Shown one piece after another: positions 8,444 through 17,902 of a stretch of DNA of 63,273 nucleotides. A program made the translations under genes and the position numbers. This DNA is from Mycolicibacterium septicum DSM 44393 (lineage in GTDB: Bacteria > Actinomycetota > Actinomycetes > Mycobacteriales > Mycobacteriaceae): contig NZ_HG322951.1 in assembly GCF_000455325.1 (NCBI RefSeq), positions 2,258,347 through 2,321,619 of the forward strand, given 5' to 3'. The notes beneath the pieces are model-generated. The model did no database searches. It had not been told where the DNA came from and saw only the letters and a list, made by a program, of their open reading frames with translations. Position 1 is the first letter of the stretch, and every line of letters begins with the position of its first letter.

Positions 8444-9795
8444 TTCACGACCAGCAGGCCGTCGGTGGGCACCGGGTCGCGCGGCGGTTGCGGGTCCGCG
8501 GCGTGACCGATCGCGATGGCGCCCAATGGCTCCCAGTCCGCGGGAAGATCGAGTTCGGCACGCACCAGGTCACCGGCGAAGATGGTCGAGCCGATCCAGC
8601 AGCTGCCCACGTCGCGTACCGCCAGCGCCACCAGCAGAGCCTGCACCGCGGCGCCGACCGCGACGGTGAACATGGTGTGCTCGGCTTGGGTGCGGGCCTC
8701 GTCGGGATAGCTGTGGGCGCCGTCGGGAACCAGGAAAGGAATCACCAGTTCCGGAGCGTCGTACAGGATCTGACCGCGGTTCACGCGCCGCTCCACGGAC
8801 TCCGGGTCCCGGCCGTCCCCGGTGAGATCGGTCCGCCACTGGTCCTTCATCCGGTCCAGCAGCCGGGTGCGGGTGGCGTTGTCCTGCACCCAGACGAAGC
8901 GCACCGGACGGGTGTGATGCGGCGCGGGTGCGGTGAGTGCCTCGCTGACGGCAGCTTCGATGAGTGCGTGGTCGACCGGCTCGTCGGCGAACGTGCGCAC
9001 TGAGCGACGCAATAGCTGAGCCTGGTTGCGCCCCATCTCGATTGCCTCGGCGGTACCGAGCCAGAACAGGTCGTCCTCGCCGGACCGCAGCAGCGTGCGG
9101 GCGTTCGATCCGTCGTCGATCAGCTCCAGCCCACGCACCACCGCGACGGGGATCGCGGTGAGCTTGCCCTTCACCAGATCGGCTGCCGCAGCGATCTCGT
9201 CGGCCACGGCCACCTCGGTGACCAGCAGTTCGTTGCCGTGCCGGTCGCGTGCGCCGGCGTATCCGTGCAGGACGGTGAGCCCGGACGCACCGATCGCGAA
9301 ATCAGCTTGGCCGTTGCGCCAGGCACGGCCCATGGTGTCGGTGATCACGACGGCGAGGTTGACGCCGAGTTGCTCACGCAGGCGTACGCGCAAGTCGCGT
9401 GCGCTCCCGTCGGGATCCACCGGCAGTAGCGCCAATTCGTTCGAGTCGACGTTGGACCCGTCGACGCCGGCGGCGGCCTGGACCAGGCCGATGGCGTTCT
9501 CGGTGATCAGCGTCCGGCCCTTGCGGGCCAGTACCCGGACCGCTTCGGAATCGATGAGCTTGCGCCGCAGGGTATCCCGCTCTTCCGGATCGGAAGGGGC
9601 GGTGACGATGCGGCCTTCGCACTTGGACACGATCTTGCTGGTGATGACCAGTACGTCCCCGTCGTGCAGCCATGGCGCCGCGTCGGCCAGCGCGGCGGCC
9701 AGGTCATCCCCGGGCCGGAATTCGGGGAGCCCTGGAACCGGCAGAATCTCGACGCGGCCGGCGGACCCGTGCTCGGTGTTCGCGTCGGTGGTCAC
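8440..9795 (-). CDS. fbiB: bifunctional F420-0:gamma-glutamyl ligase / nitroreductase-like FMN protein
   Basis: A 451-residue fusion protein. Residues about 10-245 are the CofE-like ligase that adds glutamates to F420-0 ([54 protein letters not shown]). Residues about 250-451 are a nitroreductase-fold domain that binds FMN and reduces dehydro-F420-0 ([34 protein letters not shown]). The length matches mycobacterial FbiB. It overlaps fbiA by four bases at its start and the Nudix gene at its end. F420 made here is used by LLM-type oxidoreductases such as the one at 26005. Confidence 0.93.
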   Translation of the reverse strand: MTTDANTEHGSAGRVEILPVPGLPEFRPGDDLAAALADAAPWLHDGDVLVITSKIVSKCEGRIVTAPSDPEERDTLRRKLIDSEAVRVLARKGRTLITENAIGLVQAAAGVDGSNVDSNELALLPVDPDGSARDLRVRLREQLGVNLAVVITDTMGRAWRNGQADFAIGASGLTVLHGYAGARDRHGNELLVTEVAVADEIAAAADLVKGKLTAIPVAVVRGLELIDDGSNARTLLRSGEDDLFWLGTAEAIEMGRNQAQLLRRSVRTFADEPVDHALIEAAVSEALTAPAPHHTRPVRFVWVQDNATRTRLLDRMKDQWRTDLTGDGRDPESVERRVNRGQILYDAPELVIPFLVPDGAHSYPDEARTQAEHTMFTVAVGAAVQALLVALAVRDVGSCWIGSTIFAGDLVRAELDLPADWEPLGAIAIGHAADPQPPRDPVPTDGLLVVK

Positions 9796-10787
9796 AACGG
9801 CACTCCTGCGAGATCGAGACCGGCGCGCACCATCTCGGCGGTGGTGGGCGGGTCGGTCATCAGCAGTGGCACGGCGCGCACCTTCACGCCCTCGATCTCG
9901 GCGTCATCGCCTTCGTGTACCAGCCAGCCGTCCAGGATTCCGGTGCCCGACCGGGCGCCGAAGTGCTGACCGACGGCCTGTGACGTGGATTCCACACCGA
10001 TGATGGAAAGGCACTCATCTGCCATGCCGCGCAACGGTTTTCCGTTGATGATGGGGGAGTAGCCGACCACCGGTGCCGCGGTCGAGCGCAGTGCGCCCCG
10101 GACTCCCGGGACCTGCAGGATCGGTCCGATGCTCACGACCGGATTTGACGGCGCCAGCAACACCACGTCGGCATCGGCGATGGCCTCGGCGACACCCGGC
10201 GCCGCGGTTGCCTGTTCCGCACCGACGAACGCAAAGCTGTGCGAGGGCACCTGTGCGCGGTAGCGCACCCACCACTCCTGGAAGTGGATCGCGTGACGAG
10301 CGCCGGCCTGATCTCCGGGGCCGGGGTCGGTGATCACCACGTGGGTCTCACTGCGGTCGTCGGTGACGGGCAACAGCCGCGCCCCGGGTGACCAGCGCTT
10401 ACACAGCGCCTCGGTGACCTGCGACAGGGGGTAGCCGGCGCGCAGCATCTGGGTGCGGACCAGATGGGTGGCGAGGTCCCGGTCGCCCAGGCCGAACCAG
10501 TCGGGTTGCACGCCGTATGCGGCCAGTTCTTCCTTGGCGTGCCAGGTCTCATCCTTGTGACCCCAACCGCGCTCGGGGTCGATACCGCCGCCCAGGGTGT
10601 ACATGCAGGTATCGAGGTCCGGGCAGATCCGGACTCCGTGCATCCAGGCGTCGTCGCCGACGTTCACGATCGCTGTGAGTTCGTGCTTGCTGTCGCTCCC
10701 GGCAAACTGGCCGAGGCCCAACAGGTGCTGCACCCCCAGCAAAAACCGGGCGCCTCCGACGCCGCCGACCAGAACGGTGATCTTCAC
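9792..10787 (-). CDS. fbiA: 2-phospho-L-lactate / phosphoenolpyruvyl transferase of F420 synthesis
   Basis: FbiA joins the phospholactate (in mycobacteria PEP-derived) moiety to Fo, giving (dehydro-)F420-0. The N-terminus [19 protein letters not shown] carries the family's Gly-rich loop. Further marks are [30 protein letters not shown] and [15 protein letters not shown]. The frame is open upstream to a possible start at 10838, but GTG at 10787 is chosen because it gives 331 residues, the length recalled for M. tuberculosis FbiA, and places the Gly-rich loop at the N-terminus. Its stop overlaps the fbiB start. The promoter must lie in the 290-bp region shared with whiB2. Confidence 0.9.
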   Translation of the reverse strand: MKITVLVGGVGGARFLLGVQHLLGLGQFAGSDSKHELTAIVNVGDDAWMHGVRICPDLDTCMYTLGGGIDPERGWGHKDETWHAKEELAAYGVQPDWFGLGDRDLATHLVRTQMLRAGYPLSQVTEALCKRWSPGARLLPVTDDRSETHVVITDPGPGDQAGARHAIHFQEWWVRYRAQVPSHSFAFVGAEQATAAPGVAEAIADADVVLLAPSNPVVSIGPILQVPGVRGALRSTAAPVVGYSPIINGKPLRGMADECLSIIGVESTSQAVGQHFGARSGTGILDGWLVHEGDDAEIEGVKVRAVPLLMTDPPTTAEMVRAGLDLAGVPL

Positions 10788-11081
10788 AACGTCCGACCCT
10801 AAGCGTTCCAGGCTCGCGGATGGAAACGACGTCGTCACGGGCAGGACACGCCGATGTCGCGACGCGCCGATTTGACATTACGAGATGGTATGAATTCGCG
10901 TCCTGGCGCTTGACCCTGGCAGCTAACACGTGTGTAATCACAGATGTGTCATTTCCCGGTCGGTGACTGATTCCGGTGTCGCAGACCGAGATTCGATCAT
11001 TTGTTCGAATGGGGTGACCGCATATCGCAATAGTGGGGCTCCACTTAGGATCTACGAGACCGAGTGAGGAGGCGGGGGATA
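10788..11081. promoter_or_regulatory. divergent intergenic region between fbiA and whiB2
   Basis: This 294-bp gap separates the divergent fbiA and whiB2 starts and holds no convincing gene. It is clearly richer in A and T than its surroundings around 10870-11040. It contains an ATTCG/CGAAT inverted pair at about 10992-11010 and a TGTG-TAAT-CACA string at about 10930, which resembles but does not match the usual CRP site spacing. A purine-rich ribosome site (GAGGAGGCGGGGG) ends just before the whiB2 ATG. I cannot place promoter hexamers with confidence. Confidence 0.4.
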
Positions 11082-11471
11082 ATGTCTTATGAGAGCGGCG
11101 ATTTCGATCGTGTGGTCCGGTTCGACAACCGGCTACTCGGCTCACTGGACAACGCACCGCACATCAATGCGGCACCGGCACCGCTGGGGGAAGCTGGACG
11201 TCCTCAGCTGAGTTTGGTTCCCGAGCACATTGATGTTGATCCGGAAACCGAAGACGACCAATGGCAGGAACGTGCGCTGTGCGCGCAGACCGACCCGGAG
11301 GCGTTCTTCCCGGAGAAGGGCGGGTCTACCCGCGAGGCCAAGCGCATCTGCCTGGGTTGCGAAGTGAAAGACGCATGCCTGGAGTACGCGCTTGCGCACG
11401 ATGAGCGTTTTGGTATTTGGGGAGGCCTGTCCGAACGGGAGCGTCGTCGGCTCAAACGCGGCATCATCTGA
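11082..11471 (+). CDS. whiB2: WhiB2/WhmD family iron-sulfur regulator
   Basis: A 129-residue WhiB-family protein that binds a [4Fe-4S] cluster and takes part in septation and cell-division control (WhmD of M. smegmatis). Cluster ligands are C67, C90, C93 and C99 (the last three in C-x2-C-x5-C), followed by the G111-I-W-G-G turn and a basic C-terminus (ERRRLKRGII) for DNA contact. ATG at 11082 is preceded by GAGGAGGCGGGGG and gives MSYESGDFDRVVRFDN, matching the start recalled for WhmD. The frame's earlier start at 11064 lies within the ribosome-binding region. Confidence 0.93.
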   Translation: MSYESGDFDRVVRFDNRLLGSLDNAPHINAAPAPLGEAGRPQLSLVPEHIDVDPETEDDQWQERALCAQTDPEAFFPEKGGSTREAKRICLGCEVKDACLEYALAHDERFGIWGGLSERERRRLKRGII

Positions 11472-11517
11472 CGCTCCAGCTCGACGGAGCGCTCACCGCA
11501 GGGTGTGGCGCTCGGTG

Positions 11518-11940
11518 TCAGTCGTCGTCGATCGTCGGGTCGATGACTGACGGTTCTACTCCCAGATAGGTGGCCACTTGGGCCACCAGGATTTCATGCA
11601 GTAGGTCCGCGAGCTCATCGGGTCCTTTGACCCGGCGCTCGATGGGCTTGCGGAACAAGACAATTCGAGCCCGGGTCGCATTTCCTCTGACATCGACCCC
11701 GGCAGGTATCAGCCGCGCCAATGCGATCGGTCCATCGGCGATGACCTCGGGTGGCCATTGCACACTGTCCGGATCTTTCGGAGACATCCGCGGAATCTCG
11801 TCGACAGCGACATCGAGTTCTCGCAGGCGCGACGCCCACCGACGTTCGATCGGCTCGTAGGCCTCCAGCACCGCCATGTCGAACCGCTCGGCCCGGCTAC
11901 GCCAGCCTGGGACCGAGCGTGGAAGTAGCGGCCCGCGCAT
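11518..11940 (-). CDS. metallopeptidase-family (zincin-like) protein, Rv3259-type
   Basis: A 140-residue protein of the small bacterial zincin-like family (PF06262-type). It begins MRGPLLPRSVPGWRSRAERF and carries IVLFRKPIERR before the putative active-site helix. In typical family members that helix holds HExxH, but here it reads LLHEILVAQVATYLG, so the second His is absent. Catalysis is therefore doubtful. ATG at 11940 gives about the length recalled for Rv3259; the frame is open to 12054, and an upstream start giving a basic N-terminal extension cannot be excluded. It is divergent from the DUF3499 gene. Confidence 0.78.
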   Translation of the reverse strand: MRGPLLPRSVPGWRSRAERFDMAVLEAYEPIERRWASRLRELDVAVDEIPRMSPKDPDSVQWPPEVIADGPIALARLIPAGVDVRGNATRARIVLFRKPIERRVKGPDELADLLHEILVAQVATYLGVEPSVIDPTIDDD

Positions 11941-12073
11941 ATCGCGGCCGCGGCGCGATCGCCATGGGTTCCGCTGGGCCACGGCGATGATCGTAACGGT
12001 TCGGGATCGGGGCCCCGACGGCCGCGTGTCCGGCGGCGCACAGCGATCGTCCAAAGTAATCTCTGGAGCGTGA

Positions 12074-12490
12074 ATGTTCCCCGTCCGCTGCTGCCGGCCC
12101 GGGTGCCCGCACTATGCCGTGGCGACGCTGACTTTTGTCTACTCCGACTCCACGGCGGTAGTCGGACCCTTGGCCACGGTGTCTGAGCCTCATTCCTGGG
12201 ATTTGTGTGTCGGCCACGCCGGCCGTATCACGGCGCCGCGGGGCTGGGAGCTGGTCCGGCACGCCGGGCCGCTGCCCACTCATCCCGATGAAGACGATCT
12301 GGTGGCGTTGGCCGATGCGGTCCGCGAAGGCCAGCCCGGTGCGGTTCCCCGGGGCGGGGTGGTGGCCGGATTCTCCGATCCCGCCACCGGTCTGGGCACC
12401 AGCGCGGTGATGGCACCGCAGGCGCGCCCGGCGGAGACCAATGGACGTCGTCGCGGGCACCTGCGGGTGTTGCCGGATCCCACCGATTGA
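12074..12490 (+). CDS. DUF3499 family protein
   Basis: A 138-residue conserved actinobacterial protein of unknown function. The N-terminus has a zinc-finger-like C-C-x3-C arrangement (VRCCRPGCPHYAVATLTFVY) and a further Cys-His in WDLCVGHAGR, which together could bind a metal ion. The C-terminus is Pro/Arg rich. It sits just upstream of manB with a 96-bp gap, as in M. tuberculosis (Rv3258c). The start at 12074 is the first in-frame ATG. The promoter region overlaps that of the divergent metallopeptidase-like gene. Confidence 0.83.
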   Translation: MFPVRCCRPGCPHYAVATLTFVYSDSTAVVGPLATVSEPHSWDLCVGHAGRITAPRGWELVRHAGPLPTHPDEDDLVALADAVREGQPGAVPRGGVVAGFSDPATGLGTSAVMAPQARPAETNGRRRGHLRVLPDPTD

Positions 12491-12586
12491 CCCTGAACAG
12501 ACGACGACCGGCCCAAGAGTAGTGAACGTGTCGACGCCGCCCGACGGTTAGGCTGGCGCCAACGATTCCGTTTCACAAGGAGCTAT

Positions 12587-13975
12587 ATGTCTAGGCCAGC
12601 GGCGGCTGTTCACGATGTCATCAAGGCCTATGACGTCAGAGGTCTGGTCGGCAGTCAGATCGACGAGGCGTTCGTGACCGAGGTCGGCGGCGCATTCGCT
12701 CGTCTGGTCCGCGGCGAAGGTGCCACGCAGGTGGCGATCGGTTACGACATGCGGGCCAGTTCGCCAACGCTGGCAGCGGCATTCGCCGACGGTGTCACCG
12801 CCCAGGGCCTGGATGTGGTCCGCATCGGCCTGGCCTCCACCGATCAGCTGTACTTCGCTTCGGGCCTGTTGGACTGTCCCGGGGCGATGTTCACCGCGAG
12901 CCACAACCCCGCCGCCTACAACGGGATCAAACTGTGCCGAGCCGGGGCCAAGCCCGTGGGCAAGGACACCGGACTGTCGGTCATCTCCGACGAGGTGATC
13001 GCGGGGGTGCCGGCCTACGACGGCAAGCCCGGAGCTCTCTCCGATCGAGACGTGCTGGACGACTACGGCAGCTTCCTGCGGTCCCTGGTCGATCTGAGCA
13101 CGCTGCGGCCGCTGCGAATCGCGGTCGATGCCGGCAACGGCATGGCCGGCCACACCACCCCCGCGGTTCTCGGGCCGATTCCCGGCGCCACCGTGCTCCC
13201 GCTGTTCTTCGAACTCGACGGCACCTTCCCCAATCACGAGGCCAACCCGCTGAATCCGGCCAACCTGATCGACCTGCAGGCCCATGTGCTGGCCACCGGT
13301 GCCGACATCGGCCTGGCGTTCGACGGCGACGCCGACCGCTGCTTCGTGGTCGACGAACTCGGCCGTCCGGTGTCGCCGTCGGCGGTGACGGCATTGGTGG
13401 CCGCCCGCGAGCTCAAGCGGGAGATCGGTGCCACGGTGATCCACAACCTGATCACCTCACGTGCCGTTCCCGAGTTGGTGATCGAGCGTGGCGGCACCCC
13501 TGTGCGGTCCCGGGTCGGACACTCTTACATCAAGGCGCTGATGGCCGAGACCGGCGCGATCTTCGGTGGGGAACACTCGGCGCACTACTACTTCCGTGAC
13601 TTCTGGGGCGCCGATTCCGGCATGCTCGCGGCCCTGCACGTGCTGGCCGCACTGGGTGAGCAGGACCGCCCGCTCTCGGAGTTCATGGCTGACTACCAGC
13701 GGTACGAGGCCTCCGGCGAGATCAACTTCACCGTCACCGATGCCCCGGCATGCGTGGAGGCCGTGCTGAAATCCTTCGGCAGCTCGATCCAGTCCATCGA
13801 CCACCTCGACGGGGTCACGGTCGATCTCGGTGACGGCAGCTGGTTCAACCTGCGCACGTCGAATACCGAGCCACTGCTGCGGCTGAACGTGGAAGCGCGC
13901 ACCGCCGAGGACGTCGCCGCGCTCGTCGACAGAGTTTCGGCACAGATCCGTGGGGTGAGCGAGCCGGTGCCGTGA
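12587..13975 (+). CDS. manB: phosphomannomutase/phosphoglucomutase
   Basis: A 462-residue alpha-D-phosphohexomutase that interconverts mannose-6-phosphate and mannose-1-phosphate (also called pmmA). The phosphoserine loop TASHNP places the catalytic Ser at residue 105. The magnesium loop DGDADR lies at about 246-251, the sugar-recognition GGEHSAHYYF at about 330, and the phosphate-binding RTSNTEPLLRLN near the C-terminus. A ribosome site (AAGGAG) precedes the ATG. Its TGA overlaps the GTG start of the SIS-domain gene, and manA follows, so the mannose pathway is encoded as one unit. Confidence 0.93.
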   Translation: MSRPAAAVHDVIKAYDVRGLVGSQIDEAFVTEVGGAFARLVRGEGATQVAIGYDMRASSPTLAAAFADGVTAQGLDVVRIGLASTDQLYFASGLLDCPGAMFTASHNPAAYNGIKLCRAGAKPVGKDTGLSVISDEVIAGVPAYDGKPGALSDRDVLDDYGSFLRSLVDLSTLRPLRIAVDAGNGMAGHTTPAVLGPIPGATVLPLFFELDGTFPNHEANPLNPANLIDLQAHVLATGADIGLAFDGDADRCFVVDELGRPVSPSAVTALVAARELKREIGATVIHNLITSRAVPELVIERGGTPVRSRVGHSYIKALMAETGAIFGGEHSAHYYFRDFWGADSGMLAALHVLAALGEQDRPLSEFMADYQRYEASGEINFTVTDAPACVEAVLKSFGSSIQSIDHLDGVTVDLGDGSWFNLRTSNTEPLLRLNVEARTAEDVAALVDRVSAQIRGVSEPVP

Positions 13976-15042
13976 ACGCCGTGGACGCCACGGTCGATCT
14001 AGACGACGGCGACGGACTTGTCGCCGCCGATCGCAACGGTCTGCTGCGGGCCGCGGCCATGGCGGGCGCCCAGGTTCGGGCCACCGCCGCCGCGTTGGCG
14101 GAGGGTCTGCTCGACCCGCTGCGCGCCGATTACCCACCGCGCACGGTGATTTGGGTTGCCGGCCGCGGTACTGCCGAGAATGCCGGGGCCATGCTGGCCG
14201 CCGCGCTCGGCGCGTCGGTCTCCGCACCCATCGTGGTGGCGGCCGAGACCCCGCCGTGGCTCGGCGCACTCGACGTGCTGATCGTGGCCGGCGACGACCC
14301 GGGTGATCCGGCCCTGGTGAACGCGGCGGCCACCGGCGTGCGCCGCGGTGCCCGGGTGCTGATCGTGGCGCCGAACGAGGGCCCGTTGCGTGACATCGCG
14401 GCCGGGCGCGCGGTGGTGCTGGCGCCGCGGCTGTGGGTGCCCGACGACTTCGGGCTGACCCGGTATCTGGCCGCGGGACTGGCCGCGCTGCATGTCGTGG
14501 ATCCGGGGATGCGCGTGGATCTGTCCGCGCTGGCCGATGAACTGGACGCCGAGGCGCTGCGCAACAGCGTCGGGCGAGAGCTGTTCACCAACCCGGCCAA
14601 GACGCTGGCCGAGCGGATGTCGGACAGCGCGGTCGTGCTGGCCGGCGACAATCCGGCCACCCTGGCGCTGGCCCGGCACGGGGCGACCGTGATGCTGCGC
14701 CTGGCCGGGGAAGTGGTGGCGGCAGCCGGACTGGGTGACGTGCTCGCTGCGATAGGCAGTGGCGCGGTCGGACCGTCCGCGGCCAGGTCGCTGTTCCATG
14801 ACGAGGAGATCGACGGGCCGCTGCCACGCCGCATGCGTACGTTCGCGTTGATCACCGACACCGAGCGACCGGTGGTGGGGGCACGCGTCAACGGATTCGA
14901 CGACATCGCGGTGATCGGCGCCGAGGATGTGCCGGAATCGGCGGAGACGACCCTGCCGGTCGGGCGCCCGGAACAACAACTGGCGATTCTGGCTGTCCGC
15001 TTGGAGATGACGGCCGTATATTTGAAACTGGTTCGAGGATAA
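13972..15042 (+). CDS. SIS-domain protein (TobH-like, phosphosugar isomerase fold)
   Basis: A 356-residue protein with a GTG start overlapping the manB stop. It has two sugar-isomerase (SIS) type halves: TVIWVAGRGTAENAGAMLAA near residue 60 and LDVLIVAGDDPGDPALVNAA near 100, with a C-terminal region like the bifunctional phosphoglucose/phosphomannose isomerase family. Mycobacterial orthologues (Rv3256c) are often called TobH. Lying between manB and manA it may act on phosphosugars or regulate the pathway, but the activity is unproven. manA starts 3 bp after its stop. Confidence 0.82.
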   Translation: MNAVDATVDLDDGDGLVAADRNGLLRAAAMAGAQVRATAAALAEGLLDPLRADYPPRTVIWVAGRGTAENAGAMLAAALGASVSAPIVVAAETPPWLGALDVLIVAGDDPGDPALVNAAATGVRRGARVLIVAPNEGPLRDIAAGRAVVLAPRLWVPDDFGLTRYLAAGLAALHVVDPGMRVDLSALADELDAEALRNSVGRELFTNPAKTLAERMSDSAVVLAGDNPATLALARHGATVMLRLAGEVVAAAGLGDVLAAIGSGAVGPSAARSLFHDEEIDGPLPRRMRTFALITDTERPVVGARVNGFDDIAVIGAEDVPESAETTLPVGRPEQQLAILAVRLEMTAVYLKLVRG

Positions 15043-15045
15043 GAA

Positions 15046-16272
15046 GTGCATCTGCTACGGGGCGCGGTGCGGACCTATGCCTGGGGTTCGCGTACGGCAA
15101 TCGCCGATTTCACCGGAAGGCCCAGTCCGACAATCCATCCGGAGGCCGAACTGTGGCTCGGGGCGCATCCGGGCGACCCGGCCTGGCTGCAGACCGAGCA
15201 CGGTGAAGAGTCGCTGCTTCAGGCGGTTCACGACGACCCCGAGGGCCAGTTGGGCAGCGTGGCGATCGGCCGGTTCGGCGATGCACTGCCGTTCCTGGTC
15301 AAGGTGCTGGCCGCCGACGAACCGTTGTCGTTGCAGGCTCACCCCAGCGCCGCGCAGGCCCGGGAGGGCTTCGACCGCGAGGATCGTCTGGACATCCCGG
15401 TGTCCTCACCCATACGTAACTACCGCGACCGGAGCCACAAACCCGAATTGCTGGTCGCGCTGGGACAATTCGATGCGCTCGCCGGATTCCGCACGGTGGA
15501 CCGCACGGTCGAGCTGATGCGCTCACTTGCGGTCTCGGATCTGGACCCGTTCATCAACCTGCTCTCCGATCAGTCCGACGCCGACGGGTTGCGGGCTCTG
15601 TTCACCACCTGGATCACCGCGCCGCAGCCTGACCTCGACGTGCTGGTGCCCGCCGTTCTCGACGGGGCGGTCCATTACATCCGTTCGGGGGCAAAGAAAT
15701 TCGCCGCCGAGGTCAAGACGGTGCTGGAGCTCGGTGAGCGTTATCCCGGTGATGCCGGTGTGCTGGCCTCCTTGTTGCTCAACCGCATCAGCCTGGGCCC
15801 CGGGGAGGGCATCTACCTTCCTGCCGGAAACCTGCACGCATACCTGCACGGTGTCGGTGTCGAGGTGATGGCCAACTCCGACAACGTGCTGCGCGGTGGG
15901 CTGACCCCGAAGCACGTGGATGTGCCCGAGCTGCTGCGGGTGCTGGACTTCACCCCGACCCCGGAGGAGCGGCTCCGCCCGGAAACCGTCACGGACGGGG
16001 CGGAAACCATCTATCAGACGCCCGCACAGGAGTTCGCGGTGTCGGTGCTGGCGGTCGATGGTGAACACATCGGTGCCGAGATCGACGTGCACTCCCACCA
16101 CGATGGCCCGCAGCTGCTGCTGTGCACCGAGGGCGCCGCGGTGGTCTATGCCGACGACGACAAGCTGACCATGCAGCGCGGCGCGGCGGCCTGGGTGGCG
16201 GCCGAGGACGGCCCCATCCGGTTGACCGCCGCCGAGCCGACGAAGCTGTTCCGGGTGACGATCGGGATCTAG
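15046..16272 (+). CDS. manA: mannose-6-phosphate isomerase, class I
   Basis: A 408-residue type I enzyme converting fructose-6-phosphate to mannose-6-phosphate, the entry to GDP-mannose, PIM and lipomannan synthesis. The zinc ligands include Q97 and H99 in LQAHPSAAQA, with the later His in YLPAGNLHAYLHG. The N-terminus LRGAVRTYAWGSRTAIADF is the family start. GTG at 15046 follows the SIS gene by three bases, so cotranscription with manB is likely. It converges on the FAD monooxygenase with only 10 bp between stops. Confidence 0.93.
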   Translation: MHLLRGAVRTYAWGSRTAIADFTGRPSPTIHPEAELWLGAHPGDPAWLQTEHGEESLLQAVHDDPEGQLGSVAIGRFGDALPFLVKVLAADEPLSLQAHPSAAQAREGFDREDRLDIPVSSPIRNYRDRSHKPELLVALGQFDALAGFRTVDRTVELMRSLAVSDLDPFINLLSDQSDADGLRALFTTWITAPQPDLDVLVPAVLDGAVHYIRSGAKKFAAEVKTVLELGERYPGDAGVLASLLLNRISLGPGEGIYLPAGNLHAYLHGVGVEVMANSDNVLRGGLTPKHVDVPELLRVLDFTPTPEERLRPETVTDGAETIYQTPAQEFAVSVLAVDGEHIGAEIDVHSHHDGPQLLLCTEGAAVVYADDDKLTMQRGAAAWVAAEDGPIRLTAAEPTKLFRVTIGI

Positions 16273-16282
16273 CGGGTACCGG

Positions 16283-17662
16283 TCACGGCACGGCGTCGAG
16301 GACGCCGACCTCGCTGTCTCGGGTCTTGCGCCCGGCGACCCATTGCTTGACGTTGTTGCGCATCGCACGGCCGATCAGGCGGGGTGTCGGTACCAGATAG
16401 AGGCTGTCGAGCAAGCTGGTTCTGCTCAAGAACCATTCGGCCAGAACGGGGTCGGTCTCGGCCGCGGAGACAAACTGAGTGAAGAGTTCGTACGCCGGCC
16501 GGTACCACCAGGGGCGGTCGCCCTGCGCCCCGTGTTCGGTGTGGTCCGCCGCGCCGTTCATCATCCACACCGGCCAGATCGTCTTGGCGTTGCGGAACGC
16601 CAGCCGCCACATCACGTTGTCCATGCCCTCGGCCAGCGCCCGGCGCAGATTGCCGGCCTGCAGTGCGGCCATCGTCACGCCCTGCCCGAACGTGGGGTTC
16701 AGGCTGGCGATGGCGTCCCCGAACGGCAGGATTCCCGTGGGAAATTTGTCGATCCGCTCGTAGCGGCGCCACTTGCTCGTCGGGTACCGGTGCACGTTCA
16801 TCTCACCGACGGGAGTCCCGGCTCGCAGCGCGGCACTGATCTCCGCCGGCAGCAGCTCGTCGGCCAGCGTGCAGACCTCCGCGAAGTCACGCGGCGGTTC
16901 GGCCTTGGCCACCCCGAATGCCGTCACCATCCAGATGCCGTCCTCGTGGAACAGCATGCCCATCCCCAGTGGGCGGTTCCGGGTGGCGCCGACGATGACC
17001 ATCTTCTGGGGCATCATGCCGTCGGGGATCTTCACGCGGTGCGAGGCGTAGGTGACTCCCACCTGTACCGAATCCTCGCGTGGGCGCTCGAATCCCCACT
17101 GCTGCAACCACGTCGGAAGCCGGCTGCCGCGGCCTGACGCGTCGACCACCAGATCGGCCGGCGTGACATCACCGTTGTCGAGGACGACGCCGGTCACCCG
17201 CTCGGCTGCCGGGTCGTACTGCGGATGCGCGACGGCTCGGTGCGCGATCTCGATGCCGGGCATCGCGCTCACCCTCTTGCGGATCTGCCATTCGAGGTGA
17301 CCGCGGCTGGGCACATAGGCGACGTACTTGTCGTCCAGTCCGGTTTCCAGGACGTGGCCGGCGGCGTCGAAATGGATCAACTCGCTGCGGTTGCGTATCA
17401 CCGGGACGCCCGAGGCCGCCATCTCGTGGAGCAATCCGGGGAACAGCGCTTCGAGTTCCTGAGCGCCACGGGCCATCAGCAGATGGACATGCTGGCCCTG
17501 CGGTATGGCGCTGCGATTGACCGGCTGGTCCGGCAGCTCGTCACGTTCGTAGAGGGTGACGCGGTCGAAATGGTCGGCGAGCACCCGGGCTGCGCACAGC
17601 CCGGCGATGCTCCCTCCGACGACAACGGCATGGTTCGGCGAAAGTTGGTGATTTCTGCGCAT
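16283..17662 (-). CDS. FAD-dependent monooxygenase-like oxidoreductase (Rv3254-type)
   Basis: A 459-residue flavoprotein of the PHBH-like group. The dinucleotide-binding GGSIAGLCAARVL lies near the N-terminus, the acidic YERDELPD ends the Rossmann strand, the middle motif is DLVVDASGRGSRLP, and the ILPFGDAIASLNPTFGQG segment binds the FAD ribityl. The substrate is unknown. ATG at 17662 gives a short basic leader before the Rossmann motif; the frame is open to 17722. It is divergent from the AurF-like gene across about 240 bp. It resembles Rv3254 by position, but here may also serve the inserted AurF-like module. Confidence 0.85.
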   Translation of the reverse strand: MRRNHQLSPNHAVVVGGSIAGLCAARVLADHFDRVTLYERDELPDQPVNRSAIPQGQHVHLLMARGAQELEALFPGLLHEMAASGVPVIRNRSELIHFDAAGHVLETGLDDKYVAYVPSRGHLEWQIRKRVSAMPGIEIAHRAVAHPQYDPAAERVTGVVLDNGDVTPADLVVDASGRGSRLPTWLQQWGFERPREDSVQVGVTYASHRVKIPDGMMPQKMVIVGATRNRPLGMGMLFHEDGIWMVTAFGVAKAEPPRDFAEVCTLADELLPAEISAALRAGTPVGEMNVHRYPTSKWRRYERIDKFPTGILPFGDAIASLNPTFGQGVTMAALQAGNLRRALAEGMDNVMWRLAFRNAKTIWPVWMMNGAADHTEHGAQGDRPWWYRPAYELFTQFVSAAETDPVLAEWFLSRTSLLDSLYLVPTPRLIGRAMRNNVKQWVAGRKTRDSEVGVLDAVP

Positions 17663-17902
17663 ATGACGGCTACGGTACTGCGAACAAAGCGTGAGCCGGG
17701 TCGGAATGAGAGGCAACGTCAATTGCCTGTCGTTCGGTCGTCGATCAGCTGCGAGAGTGCGTGCAGCTCAGGTGAGGGGCTTTGGTGCCGGCGGCTGAAC
17801 GGGATTGCAACAACTCGTGGCACAATGCCGTGGCTGAGGGCGTGATATGGCTCTCAGGTTGGTACCCTCTGCAAGGCAGCTCACGCATCAACGGATGGGG
17901 AA

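Noticed and set aside
10925..10945. CRP-type site upstream of whiB2
   Set aside because: TGTG and CACA are separated by four bases instead of the eight expected between those tetramers in a standard 16-bp site.
17664..17680. Copy of the desaturase operator upstream of the FAD monooxygenase gene
   Set aside because: Only CTACGGTAC of the half-site core is shared and the inverted half is absent, so it is probably chance.
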